From Antedon mediterranea (lineage: Eukaryota > Echinodermata > Crinoidea > Comatulida > Antedonidae), in NCBI RefSeq assembly GCF_964355755.1, contig NC_092676.1, positions 10,026,288-10,090,287 of the forward strand: a stretch of DNA of 64,000 nucleotides, given 5' to 3'. The notes under the pieces are model-generated. The model was not told where the DNA came from. It did not search any database and was given only the letters and a program-made list of their open reading frames with translations. Below, piece by piece: positions 1 to 10,799 of this stretch. The position numbers and the translations under genes were made by a program. Each line of letters begins with the position of its first letter. The first letter of the stretch is position 1.

Positions 1-650
1 GTACTAGCCTCTATTGAGGTTAAAATGTTCGGCCTGTAAATAAAGCACAATAGCTAGAGTACTAGCCTACTACAGACTACCTAGCCTAGTTACTACTAAT
101 GAATAATTAATTAATAACATAACATACTACTAGGAGGGCCTACTAGTAGAGGCTATATGGGCCAACTAGCCTACTATACTAATAATTATTAATAACATAC
201 AAAATAGAATAGTAGGACTAACCCTACTTATAAATACAATACACTTTAATAAAATTATAATTAACCTAGCCTAGGCCTAGGTAGTGTAGGTTGAATTTGT
301 TTATTCTATTGCAACTAAACTGCTTTCCTATATTATAATCTATAAATATATTAATATTAAAGAATAAATAAGGATGCATAAAATACTGAATAGGCCTAGG
401 CTAGACTAGTTCAAGTCTATTTTTAAATCTTTAAATATTTATAAATAGGCCTAGGTAGGCCTAGTTGCAAAAACATGTTTTTTAAAATATCGATTTTGTG
501 CAAATAATTATAAATACTAATTAATTAAATTTATACACAACTTATGTAATATGATTTCACAAAAGTATGATTTCAATTAGTTTTGTAATTATAATTATAT
601 TAATTATTTAAGAATTTTTTAAATAAAGTACAGTATTAACAATATATTGT
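1..650. repeat. AT-rich DNA with TAGGCCTA-type clusters
   Basis: No gene is visible. The first 480 bases are dense in overlapping copies of the palindrome TAGGCCTA and its relatives (CCTAGG, CTAGCC), followed by AT-rich sequence. Similar clusters recur near 1560-1680, 16500-16690, 37790-37830, 46080-46150, 48280-48420 and 49090-49170, often inside or at the edges of mobile elements. A minus-strand AATAAA at 652-657 probably serves the gene that ends at 727. Confidence 0.6.
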
Positions 651-726
651 TTTTATTATTATTTACAACTTAATTATTATTATTTAGAACATATAAATTG
701 CAATACTGTAGTGTATGTTGACTAAT

Positions 727-2098
727 TTATGATTCATTTAATTTTGCTTCTACCTTCCTTAATTTTAATTTCAATAATTGCACCTTGAAGTTGTGCTCGA
801 TCAATGCATACTCCATTTGTTTATCCATCAACTCCATTTTTTTTTCATGCTCATTATTGGCATTCTGTAATTGTTGTTCAACTAATTGCATATTGACAAC
901 ATGCTCATCTCTTATCATTTCATCATTTTTTTTCTTTTTTTTTGCAGGTTCCGTCAACTTAGAGATTTGTGGCATGGTACTGCAACCAGCTAGGCTAGTT
1001 ATCTCTTCATCCATAGACCCATCTTCTATTATAATTTTCTGTTGACCTATATCAACGGGAATTATCACTGTTGTACCTATATAAACAAAGAAAAGTAATG
1101 TTAATAATCTATTAACAATGTTCGTCGTGATGTTGCTTTTAAAGAACTTAATTAACTTTCAAAAACATTGTGCTTTATGTGATAAGATGCAGAATGTAAA
1201 TATTTGGCATACAGTACAGGTCAACTAAAATTATCAATGCAGGGGATGGCTGTTATATAGTGTACTTAAATGTGTATATATGAATGTGAACGATTACAGT
1301 ACATGGTACTGTATACTTTTAAGTGGAGGTGTACTCAGGGCTTTTCCTTATGTTATTTACTTCAGTATGGATGATATATGAATGTGAATGTAGGCATATA
1401 GAATAAATACCCTTGACTGGATGTACATCACAATAAGGTGCATAAATAAATGTAAATATCTTGCATACAACATGTATTCATCCTTCTTTGTTTAGTTACA
1501 TTATTTAAACAATAGTTGGTGACGATGAATGATGAAGTTTAAAGTATTGATTATATTGTCCTAGGCCTAGGCTAGTACTGCTGTAGCAGTAGGCCTAGAC
1601 CTAGGTAAGCTAAAATATATACAATTACGCCCGGGCTAATAATAAAGCTAGGTCCTAACTAGGCCATAGCCTAGCTAGGTTAGGACATGCAAGTATAAAT
1701 TATAACATACCATCGCTGTCAAAAATGTTTCCAAGTGAATGAAATTGCTGAGGAATAATTTCAGCAATTTTCATAGCCTCTTCCGAAGGCTCCGCTGGAG
1801 GTGGACCTCCGCCTGTTGCTTTTTTTTGGCGATTTGCCACTGCAACCTCTTTTTTAGCTTTGGCCTTTATATTAGCCCAGCATTTTCGCAGCTGAGCTGC
1901 CGACCGATGCTCAGATAACCCTGCAACTGTGTCGTTGAATTCTTGTTCAACAGCCCTCCATCCTTCGTTCTTTTTTTCTATCATTCTGAAATTATTTTCT
2001 TTGCATTCTAATGTACCCTTGTATTTTTCCACAAGGGCAACTAAGGTACATCGTTCGAATTCGGAAATTTTCGGCATTTCAATTTCACGGTGAAACAT
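727..2098 (-). CDS. MSANTD3: MSANTD3-like Myb/SANT domain protein, two exons
   Basis: This is a putative nuclear DNA-binding protein of about 245 residues. Exon 1 (2098-1711) carries a Myb/SANT-like domain at about residues 8-85: a VEKYK.TLECK helix, a W in helix 2, and RKCWANIK in the recognition helix. It is followed by a basic stretch and a GGGPPP linker. Exon 2 (1076-727) encodes an acidic patch, a KKKKK run and a long charged coiled coil to the C-terminus. The donor after 1711 reads GTATGT and the acceptor before 1076 reads TATATAG. The join is in frame, with a Gly codon split after its first base. Met8 (MPKIS) is an alternative start. An AATAAA lies about 70 nt past the stop. Domain order and the ECK and CW.NIK signatures match vertebrate MSANTD3. 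Related domains also occur in Harbinger-type transposons, but no transposase is nearby. The 634-bp intron holds a TAGGCCTA cluster. Confidence 0.75.
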
Positions 2099-2099
2099 A

Positions 2100-3165
2100 A
2101 AAAAGATATCCTAGGCCTATCGCGGCGAATGTTTATATTTTGCGCTTCAGTAAATCCAGGGGCATATCCAGGGTCGTCGCCCTTCGTGAGATCGTCTGAT
2201 TGGTTATTTACTAGACGTATTGCACCAGCCGTTGTAACCTCGACTAGAAGCTCGACTTCATTAAGTCGAACTGCAAACTTCGACTACATCGTTTTTGAAT
2301 CGAATTTGAAGTAATAGCTCGAACTACGACTTTTCCAAGTCGAACTTCGAACTACGACTAAAGTAAGGTTTAAGAATACGGGCGTAAGTCAATTCACGCG
2401 ATTGCCTTCGCGCACTCTTCTTCACACAAAATGTGTCGAGTCGAGGCTAATCGACAGCTAGGCAAGACATTAAACTAAGTAGTAATTCATTGAACATAGC
2501 CCAAAGAAAGCTTAGACCCACAAGAATAAAGAATGTGTATAATTTGTGTACTGTATTTTTTTTAATTCTGCTATTTTATTATCAAACAATGCATGTGTAC
2601 TCAAAGGAACTTTAAAAATGCGCGTATATGAACACATGAGATGGGAAGATTGGACGAGAATAAAAACTGTATTTTTGTGTAATGTTTATTGTTTAATTTT
2701 GCTGACTATTACTCGGATTGTGTCATACCTATACACACACACGTCACACACACAGCTCTACTAGAATAGACATATGTTTAGAGACTAATAATTAGGCCTA
2801 GGCCTAATAGTATTAATAGAAACTATAATTTTAACACGTAATTCTTTAGTAATAAATTATATTAAAAACACTATCATAAACTAAAGGCTGATTATTTCGA
2901 CAATCCACACAAAACGCCGCTATTCTTCTATGAAATCGCACGCCGCAACAACAGCGCGGAGATAGGCCTAGAATCGTACCGCACTTGTGTAATCGCTTCT
3001 TGTTGCTATACGCTTGGGTGCACACGGAACAAGAACATTAATTAACTGATGAATTATGCATGTTTATTTTGTGACGTTTCATGAGGGGGTCCCCAACTTA
3101 TGTACGAAAAAAAAAATCGCGAAGGGGACATCACACATTTGGTCTACCTGCAACACCTCTGATTC
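2100..3165. other. Intergenic, no gene recognised
   Basis: This is the upstream flank of the MSANTD3-like gene. At 2230-2370 there are iterated short motifs around TCGAACTACGACT and its complement, forming local imperfect inverted repeats. Some GC-richer sequence at 2930-3020 could be promoter-proximal, but no TATA box or clear element can be named. Open frames here are short and have no recognisable composition. Confidence 0.5.
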
Positions 3166-3169
3166 AGTA

Positions 3170-5190
3170 GTTAAAATTAATTGTCGACTTTCTAAAGGAG
3201 AAAAAAAACGTCTTTCCCGAGGACCAAGGCAGGGCAGGTCGGCGCACAACAACTATCTTTGGATATAGAGTCTTTCTCCAAAAGATTACGATTACGTGAA
3301 TTTGTTGCTGATTCAGACAGCAGCACCACGCAACGTTAACAAATTTAAACCAAATAGTTCCTGGAATCCACCTAAAAATCGTTGTCCAGCTTTTGAAACA
3401 TTTATCTAGGCTATTGAGGAGGATGTACAAAACTACGTCCCGAGTTCAGATAAACGTGACAATCTTTCAAAACAAGAGAGGCAGGCCATTGCCAAGTTGC
3501 GTCAGCGTAATGATATCATCATTAAACCCGCTGATAAAGGTTCTGCCATTGTTGCATTGTTGGACATCAAATTTTATGAAGAGGAATCCTTAAAACAGCT
3601 AAACAATCCTCTTCATTATATATCGTAAACGGATCCCACCCCGGAAATTGCGGATAAGGTGGCCAAATCTGTTTCTGTGATGGTAAAAAAACACTCCATC
3701 GATCCTAAGATTGGACTTCATTTGGCACAGGTTCCAGTTCCAGGCAGATTTTATTTCCTACCTAAAATCAACAAAACAGGCAATCCTGGTAGACCCATTA
3801 TTTCGGGCAATGGCACTGCTACAGAGAAAATTTCTGAATATGGGGATGATTTACTTAGACCATATGTGACTAATCTCCCTTCATACATTCAGGATTCCAC
3901 GGACTTTATCCGCAAAATTAACCAAATTCAAAATTAACATAATAATTCTGTTCTGGCTACATTAGATGTTTCATCGTTGTATACTAATATCCCTCACGAA
4001 GAAGGAGCCGACGCATGTATTTTAAATTACAAACAAATTACAGGCAAAACGCCTACTAAATCTCATTTATGAGAACTGGTCATGTTGATTTTAACCAACA
4101 ACAATTTTATTTTTGGAAATGACCATTACCTTCAAATTCATGGCACAGCGATGGGCACAAAAATGGCGCCATCTTTTGCAAATTTATTTATGGGACAATT
4201 TGAGACCAAATTTCTGTCCCTCCAACCTAATAAACCACTTTTTTGGTTTTATTTATTTATTCAAGATCCAACAGTGTAAAGAAAAAACAGGATCACCATA
4301 AATAAAATATATATAGATACATTGACGACATCTTCATGATCTGGACCCATGGTGAAGGTAATTTGGAATTTTTTCTTCTCAATATTAATTCAGCCCACCC
4401 AACTATCAAATTTACAGCTACCAAATCCACTAGTAGCGTTGATTTTTTTTATCCGTAAACCCACGGATAAAAATATGTACCTGCTCCCTAGCAGTTTTCA
4501 TCCCAAACACTGTACTAAAAACATACCGAACTGTAAAGCATTACGTATCAGACATATCTGTTCTTCAGATTTAGATTTTCAGAATCGTACCGAAGAACTA
4601 ACCGGACATCTCCGGAATAGAAATTACAAGAAGGAATACATCGAAACTGCTATAAAGAAAGCAAAAGATATTTCTCGATGTCAAAGACTGACGTACAAAC
4701 TATGTCAGACAAGTTCGACCAGAGTGCCATTGGTCACAACCTATCGCCCTAGGTTGCCTCCATTACGGGCTATTAATTTATTGAGAAACATATGCCCATT
4801 CTACAGTCCACAGAACGTCTCAGAACTGCTTTTCCGGAACCACCCATTATTGCATTTCGTAGACCTCCCAACCTTCGTGATATATCAGTCAGATCCTAAT
4901 TTAATTGAAATCTCATATTCTAAAGAAACAGTTCATGTTCATTGATATTAAGTTATGTTTACACTATCAAACTAGTTTGACCAAAAAAAGTCACCTTTGA
5001 GGCAAATCTTGCAAAACGTGTTCATTGGTTGATTCTAATGAAAAAATTTAAGAGTAACCAAACTGGCCGCATTTTTAGGATAAGACAATCAATTACTTGT
5101 TTGACTAAAAACGTCATTTATCTCAAATAATATTTGTGAAACACAGTACGTCGGAGAAACCAAAAAAAAAATTTACCCGAATCTGTACTT
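3170..5190 (+). pseudogene. Penelope-like retroelement, degenerate RT and GIY-YIG remnant
   Basis: Conceptual translation across several frames gives the ordered landmarks of a Penelope-like element. They are an N-terminal D.ESFSKRLRLREF block (3265-3300), KPNSSWNPP (3345-3370), NDIIIKPADKGSAIV (3510-3560), GRFYFLPKI and NPGRPIISGNGT (3745-3820), RT motif A LDVSSLYTNI (3963-3992), motif B GTAMGTKMAPSFANL (4142-4188), and motif C YIDD (4314-4325). Downstream is FRRPPNLRDISVRS (about 4855-4895). A short CETQYVGET match near 5140-5165 is the start of the GIY-YIG endonuclease. The copy has stop codons (about 3628, 3936 and 4069), frameshifts near 4255 and 4830, and a foreign insertion between RT and endonuclease. 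It is dead. The family makes its own RT and single-strand nicking endonuclease for target-primed insertion. Confidence 0.85.
4950..5118 (+). mobile_element. MITE fragment inside the Penelope-like element
   Basis: Sequence starting TTAAGTTATGTTTACACTA and continuing TCAAACTAGTTTGAC matches the terminal repeat of the short palindromic element at 61033-61182. It separates the RT part of the Penelope copy from its GIY-YIG remnant, so it inserted after the retroelement. The right end is unclear because no clean mate of the terminal repeat is seen. Confidence 0.5.
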
Positions 5191-5374
5191 GTTATATATA
5201 TTTGGCTTATTTAAGTTTTAAGTGAAACTCTTAAACTATTTTTCCCTTTAGAATGGTAATGGTCATTTTATCGTCATTTATGTGATATATTTTCAATTGT
5301 TTTGTGTTAGTTCGATTAAAGTTAAACTTTATTCAATTAAATCTTGAAAGAATTTCATTTAGCTTCGATTTTGT

Positions 5375-5583
5375 ATAGATGACAAATTTCGTTTTTGTAA
5401 AAGCACAAGTTAACGGAGTACTTACTCGAACGTTTCGATCTCTATCAGAGATCCTTCTCAACTGACTGCGGAGTGTTAATGCAGCTTGGTCATTCTTGAC
5501 GTCATCTGTTGATGACGTCGTACCTCATACTTGGGGTAAATGGGGTCTCTAGTCGAACTTTAGAGTCGAAATTTGTCATCTAT
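5375..5583 (+). repeat. Penelope-type terminal sequence in a 17-bp inverted repeat
   Basis: The segment is bracketed by perfect 17-bp inverted copies of ATAGATGACAAATTTCG (5375-5391 and 5567-5583). Inside is AACGTTTCGATCTC...ATCAG at 5414-5438, which on the minus strand resembles a degraded hammerhead-ribozyme core of the type found in Penelope pseudo-LTRs. There is also a perfect hairpin at 5498-5519 with 9-bp arms (GACGTCATC / GATGACGTC) and a TGTT loop. It lies downstream of the Penelope pseudogene and is probably its terminal region. Confidence 0.5.
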
Positions 5584-5594
5584 ATTCACTTAAA

Positions 5595-6450
5595 CATGTT
5601 GTTTTAGGTGGTTTTTTTGTTGCTGGTGGTATCTACAATATCTAAGCTACCTCATACTTGGGGTAAATGGGGTCTCTAGTCGAACTTTAGAGGGGTATGC
5701 CAGGGCCAAGGCAGTGTACAGATAGTTTGTAGGTCATTTGGTATTGCTTACAATGTGCTAAATCATATTCATTGGTTGCTGGTGGTATCTACAATATCTA
5801 AGCTGGGATAGTTGGGGAAAGGGGGTCTCTAGTCTAACTTTAGAGGGGTCTGCCAGGGCCAAGGAAGTGTACAGATAGTCTGTAATAGGTCATTTGGTAT
5901 TGCTTACAATGTGCTAAATCATATAACAATGGTTGCTGGTGGCATGGTATCTACAACATCTAAACTGGACTAGTTTGGGGAAGGGGGTCTCTAGTCTAAC
6001 TTTAGGGTGTCTGGCACTTGCGATGCAGTTGTTATCCATTTAGTGTTGTATGAACACAACTTGTACATTTGGAATTAATTTTGAGTGGTACCTCACTCAT
6101 CTATGCTAACCCCTTTTTAGGCCCTCCTTCGGGGGGGGGGGGTCTGGCGGGCCTTTTGCAGCAGATAAAAAGTCTGTCGTTTGTGATACTGGTATAAGGA
6201 TGTCAATGGGCATCTCATGGTGGTAAAATTAGGTGGTATCTCTCTCATCTAACCGGAGTCGATTTTTTAGCACGTTTCGGGGTCCCCCGGTCTAGATGCA
6301 GGAGGGGGTACCCGGCAGACTTCCATTTTAATTGACTTAAAGTGACCCCCAACACACTTAAATAGTCAGATATTGGTACCTAGCTCATCTAACCAAATGT
6401 CTCTAGGCTGCCGGTCTAATATTGTTTAGATCAAATTTTTGGTCAAAGTG
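5595..6450 (+). repeat. 156-bp tandem repeat, about 3 good copies plus decayed copies
   Basis: The phrase TGCTGGTGGTATCTACAATA starts units at 5621, 5778 and 5934, giving a period of 156-157 bp. Each unit also carries GGGGTCTCTAGTC.AACTTTAG and, in the first two, GCCAGGGCCAAGG and a CATTTGGTATTGCTTAC block. From about 6060 to 6450 further related but strongly diverged units can be followed by their CTCATCTAACC and GGTACC phrases. A G-run lies at 6131-6141. No coding sense is seen. Confidence 0.8.
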
Positions 6451-7176
6451 GATAACTATTATGTGACATTACAATAGCATATTCAACAACAACATTTTGT
6501 TTAGGGGACAAACATCTTTAATGTTAATTTTACATTTTTTAATTAATTAATGTAGACTCGTTAAAATACATACTGGTGCTTCCTTCCTCCATTTGGAGTT
6601 GGGGCGTTTTGGGTTTGGGACTGAACGTGAATCTGGAAATTGTTTAATGCGTTGATCGCCATTCTGGACGACAAGTGCTTGTCTCTGCCAGATTTTGGTA
6701 GGAATTTCACAGGCTTTCAGATTGGAAATGTTATCACTATCACTTGCTTTTTATGCCCATCATACATTTTTATTTATCATATTTTTTAGTTTGCATATAG
6801 CATAGAGACTCGTCAACAACCATGTGACTAATAACAATTCTGCATTAAATGATATACTTAGATTAAAATTAATAACACTAACACTAGACAAACACTTAAT
6901 TATTTATGTCATTCTTGTTGAGAGGTTTTCGCTGTATAAATTAGTGAAAATAAATGTGGTGCGGTTCATAAGTGCACACAATTCGCGTGTCGGTGGTATT
7001 TACTGAATATTATTAAATATTAAAAAGTAGTAGTATCTACTGTAGATATCATTTAAAAATTAAATATTCAAAACCAAGTATTATAATAATAAGAGCAAAA
7101 ACATGCCAAAGGCAGCCATATTTCAGTGATGATAGAAAAGTTACTTTAGTCGTTGCGAAGAGCGTACGGTAATAAT
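6451..7176. other. Intergenic and 3' flank of MARVEL gene A
   Basis: There is no gene. The stretch GTCAAAGTG.ATAACTATTATGT near 6433-6465 recurs near 8714-8740 inside intron 1 of MARVEL gene A, marking a dispersed repeat. The rest is AT-rich. A clean AATAAA for gene A was not found just after its stop. Confidence 0.4.
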
Positions 7177-10100
7177 TCAGGTGTCATTTCCATCGGATAT
7201 AGAGTTTGTACTTTTATACAGAAGCACACACTCAACTACCAGAAGAACCATTGAAGCAAAACCGAATAGCTAGATCAAAACAAGAAAATAAAACAATGTT
7301 ATAAAATATTGAATACCCAGAGATTATAGCTTAATTAAATGCTGTCATCATTACCAAATGATCACCCAATACACTACATTTTTTAAGCCTAACATGATTT
7401 TAGAGTTACTTCCAAAAGAAGAGCAAGACAATAATAGTTCATTTAAAATGTAAATTTTTATTTGAGCGATTGTTTATGTAAAGCAATTTAAGAATCTCAG
7501 TACATAAATACCAAGAACAGTACCTCATAGCTTCATTCTTTTACCAAAGTTAAATTTAGACATTTCAAACATCATAATTAAGTAAAAGACTGGTAAATTA
7601 CTGTAGCTACTATAACTCACACAGGCGACGATTTGTTGGCCTTGCCCTGGTGGTTTGTATGGGTCTATGTGCAAGCCATTTATTTTGTTTATACTTGACG
7701 CTAGAGAAGACGAAACGAATAAAAGAAGAAAAGCAGCTACACAACAAAAACCAATCTCCTATTGGGAAAAAACGAAAGAAAACAATTGATCAATCTCTAA
7801 ATTTCATTAATATTACAGCAACAGTAGGCCTATTGCATTACTACATACAACATTACAACTGATGACATGACAAGTAATCGGATTCAGGCCTATAATAATC
7901 ACCACTTTGTTGTTAATAACGTGCCTAAATTAACTTTAATAACATGTAAAATGTATTAGGAAATTGTAATTTTTATCATGTTATATTTTGTATTTAGTCC
8001 AGTCCTGTTTTGGTAATGACATTTAGAATGATTTCTGGTAAGCAAGTAATTTATTGGGAAAGAATAGGAACGCAATCCCATTGTTGTTCTGAGTTCTTTT
8101 TTCTGAATTGAATAACTTTATTAGCTTAAAGTTCATACCGCTTTATCAGCTTTAGCTCTGGTAAGACTCATCCAGTCCGGCATAATAATGTGACCAATCA
8201 CAGCAATCGCTACTATCATGATTGTAAGAATGATGGCGAATGCCGCATATACATCATACTCCCACACTCCGTTAACATACGTTGTGTATATTATATTGTA
8301 TTGAAATTCGCTAATTCGATCAAGAATTAGACAGAACCCGATAAACAGTAAAATCTGTAATTTAAAAATAACACATTATTGTTTTTATTTCAAGCTTCAG
8401 TACACATCCATCTTTCAGAATTTGGTACAGGCAAATTATTGTTTCATTTAACTATTAAATCAAACGAAATTACGTATGTATTATCTCCAAAAAATCGTGA
8501 AAAATTACGATTAATGAACAAGACTTTAAATAAGCCATTTCGCAATTTCAATATAGTTATTCACTTCCTTGGGCAAATACACTTATAATTGAATGTTTTC
8601 ACTATAAAAAAACACAAAATAAACAGTTAAATTAAACCAAACCCCACTTGACTTCCAGACTATTTTTTGCTTTATATTACAGTAAATATTTTTGCTTTGA
8701 TCCCATTTTTTGTCAAAGTGAATAACTATTATGTAAAAAAGCATGTTCAACAAACGAAATCTTCAGGGCAATAACCGAGGAGGAGGTATTACTTCGCCCC
8801 GCGAAAATGTCTAATAAACACATTTTTTAATAAATCGTAACAAATTAAATGTTGAATGTTGTTATTGTTTCTTTTGCCTATCTGGATATTGAATGTTTCT
8901 TCCAAATAACAAACTAATCATTTTGCTAAATGTAAGCATAATGCAGGTCAAATTAGCAATTGAAATGACGGGTACTAATATCTTGTATGTTAACAACAGT
9001 GAAAACTCATGAGATAGATTTTGCTAAGAACACGTGACGTCACAGTAATTTACGGTAATCTCACACCATATATACCTTTCAAACTCAATACCGAACATTT
9101 CTAAACAAAATTTGCTTAATAATTGTTTGTGGATGTTTACATTCTTAAATTTCAAATAATTTTAAATATGAATTTTTTTGTTTAAACTTTTCAAAATAAC
9201 GTCATCGTGAGTACGATCTGTGTCTTCAATTTGTTGTTCATCAATGTCTGGTAAACGAACTTTTATATCTGTTGTAACCATAGCATTAGGCCTACTTCAA
9301 TGATATTGTTTAACACGACATAGTTTCAAGTATTTACATAATAGTAAAGAGTAAATAACCACAAGAGTTTACTCGACAATAAACTTAGTTATGTCATTAT
9401 GGTGGTTAAATAATTATTACACCATAGTGTGTATAGTTTAGCGGTAAATTTTAAAATCACTATGGTTTCACTTATTTATTAATGTCAACATATTTTTTGA
9501 AATAAACACTATAATATACGGGTCAAACTACAACAAGTTTGCAAACATTATTTGCCATTGTTGTAAACCCCTTGTTTCTTGTTAATGCTCGTAATATATG
9601 TGTATTCAGTCTGTAAACATTCTATTTGCAGTTGGAAAGAGAATTTAGTAGCACACACTTTGTTATATCGTCGTTAAAGTTTGAGCTAATAAAAGCATAA
9701 TAATAATTTTAAAAAGTAGATTCACGCAAAGTTTAGATTTTACTATGGTTCCATTATTACAATACCAATATCAACCAATATACATTTTTTTAACACGTTT
9801 TATGTTTTTGTATAATACGATATAGTTCACAAAGTATGATGTATCAAAACCATGAAAAAAATACCAGTAAGGACATTTTAAGACGCCTTTTACAATCCTA
9901 CTGCGGAATACGTATTTCTGAAAAAGATCATTCATCAACATTAGGCCTATTTTACAGCTCAATTAATTCGCATAAATTGACCATTCCTTAGGCTAAGGAA
10001 TGGTCAGTTAAATGGTTGATGAAATTTAATGTAAAGAAATGTAAAGTGCTTCACTTGGGAAAATAGGTACTGTAGATAAATCTAATTACCGTCTAGGCAG

Positions 10101-10790
10101 TGAGACGTTGTTGGCATTGGCTTAAAAAAATTTCTTGGTGTTATTTTCACAAGTGATTGTAAGCCAAGTCGGCAGTGTGTAAAAGCAGCAAGTAGTACAG
10201 AACTGTGAAGAGGACATTCAAAAACATTGATAGGGAAAGATTTCAAGTAATGTACAAGTCATATCGTTCACATATGGAATATTGCATTCAGTCTTGGTAA
10301 AGATAAAGAATTATTAGAGAAAGTACAGACGAGAGCCACAGAGATGGTGAGTGGAATAAGGGATCTACCTTACCAGCAAAGGCTAAAATAGTTGGACCTC
10401 CAACCACTGGAGATAAGAAGATTACGTGGAGACATAATAGAGACATTCAAGATTCTAATAGGGGTCGAGAATATTAACCCAGACGACTTCTACACTATCT
10501 CTTATAACAACAGAACTCGTGGTCACAGTCTGAAGCTTTATCGTTCTAAACTCAAAGCAAATCTCTTAATGTGCATAAATAACATTTTTTCAATGAGAAT
10601 AATATTAAACATTGGAATGCCCTGAATTATCTTTAATCTTATCACATCTGTTTTATGTTTCTTTCTTTTTGGTAATCAAAAAGATTGATTATTAGTTTCT
10701 TCTCTTTGGAACTAAGCTGTTTCAATTTATACTTACGACTTCAATAATCTTGAGTATTCCATTCGCAGTTTTAAGATAATTCAAATCCAT
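7177..10790 (-). CDS. MARVEL-type four-span membrane protein, gene A (4 exons)
   Basis: The spliced product is a 166-residue integral membrane protein. Exons are 10790-10737 (18 codons), 8354-8139 (72), 7758-7621 (46) and 7269-7177 (30 plus stop TGA). Donors are GTAAGT, GTATGA and GTGAGT, acceptors end in TACAG, AATAG and TCTAG, and every junction is phase 0. Predicted membrane spans are residues ~12-30 (GILKIIEV then ILLFIGF), ~54-78 (ending AVIGHIIM), ~91-110 and ~134-154 (LFGFASMVLLVVEC). The short N-terminus starting MDLNYLKT before GILK, the four-span pattern and the length fit MARVEL-domain proteins of the MAL/plasmolipin/CMTM group. Those act in vesicle trafficking and membrane apposition; the exact subfamily is not resolved. 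The start Met is the only one before span 1. The gene is paralogous to the gene at 18051-28376. Confidence 0.8.
8355..9977. other. Intron 1 of MARVEL gene A, distal part
   Basis: This is AT-rich intronic sequence with no second gene. It holds the dispersed repeat copy at about 8695-8770 that is shared with 6420-6500. A 14-bp-arm palindrome follows at 9978-10006 and a CR1 scrap after that. Confidence 0.5.
9978..10006. repeat. Perfect palindrome, 14-bp arms, 1-nt centre
   Basis: TGACCATTCCTTAG is followed by one G and then its exact reverse complement. It sits at the 5' edge of the CR1 fragment inside intron 1 of MARVEL gene A. A palindrome this tight could form a cruciform or mark a past joining event; its role is unknown. 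Confidence 0.7.
10000..10625 (+). pseudogene. CR1-type LINE fragment, C-terminal RT region
   Basis: Translation in shifting frames gives the post-RT end of a CR1-family ORF2: MKFNVKKCKVLHLGK, then MYKSYRSHMEYCIQSW, EKVQTRATEMVSGIRDLPY, and then LQPLEIRRLRGDIIETFKIL followed by a remnant of the usual C-terminus. Several stops and frameshifts make it inactive. It lies antisense within intron 1 of MARVEL gene A and has lost both the catalytic RT core and the 3' tail. Confidence 0.8.
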
Positions 10791-10799
10791 AATTTAATA

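Noticed and set aside
1-480. TAGGCCTA clusters as a telomere-like or protein-binding array
   Set aside because: Spacing is irregular and the motif is widespread through the window; simple compositional repeat is the safer reading.
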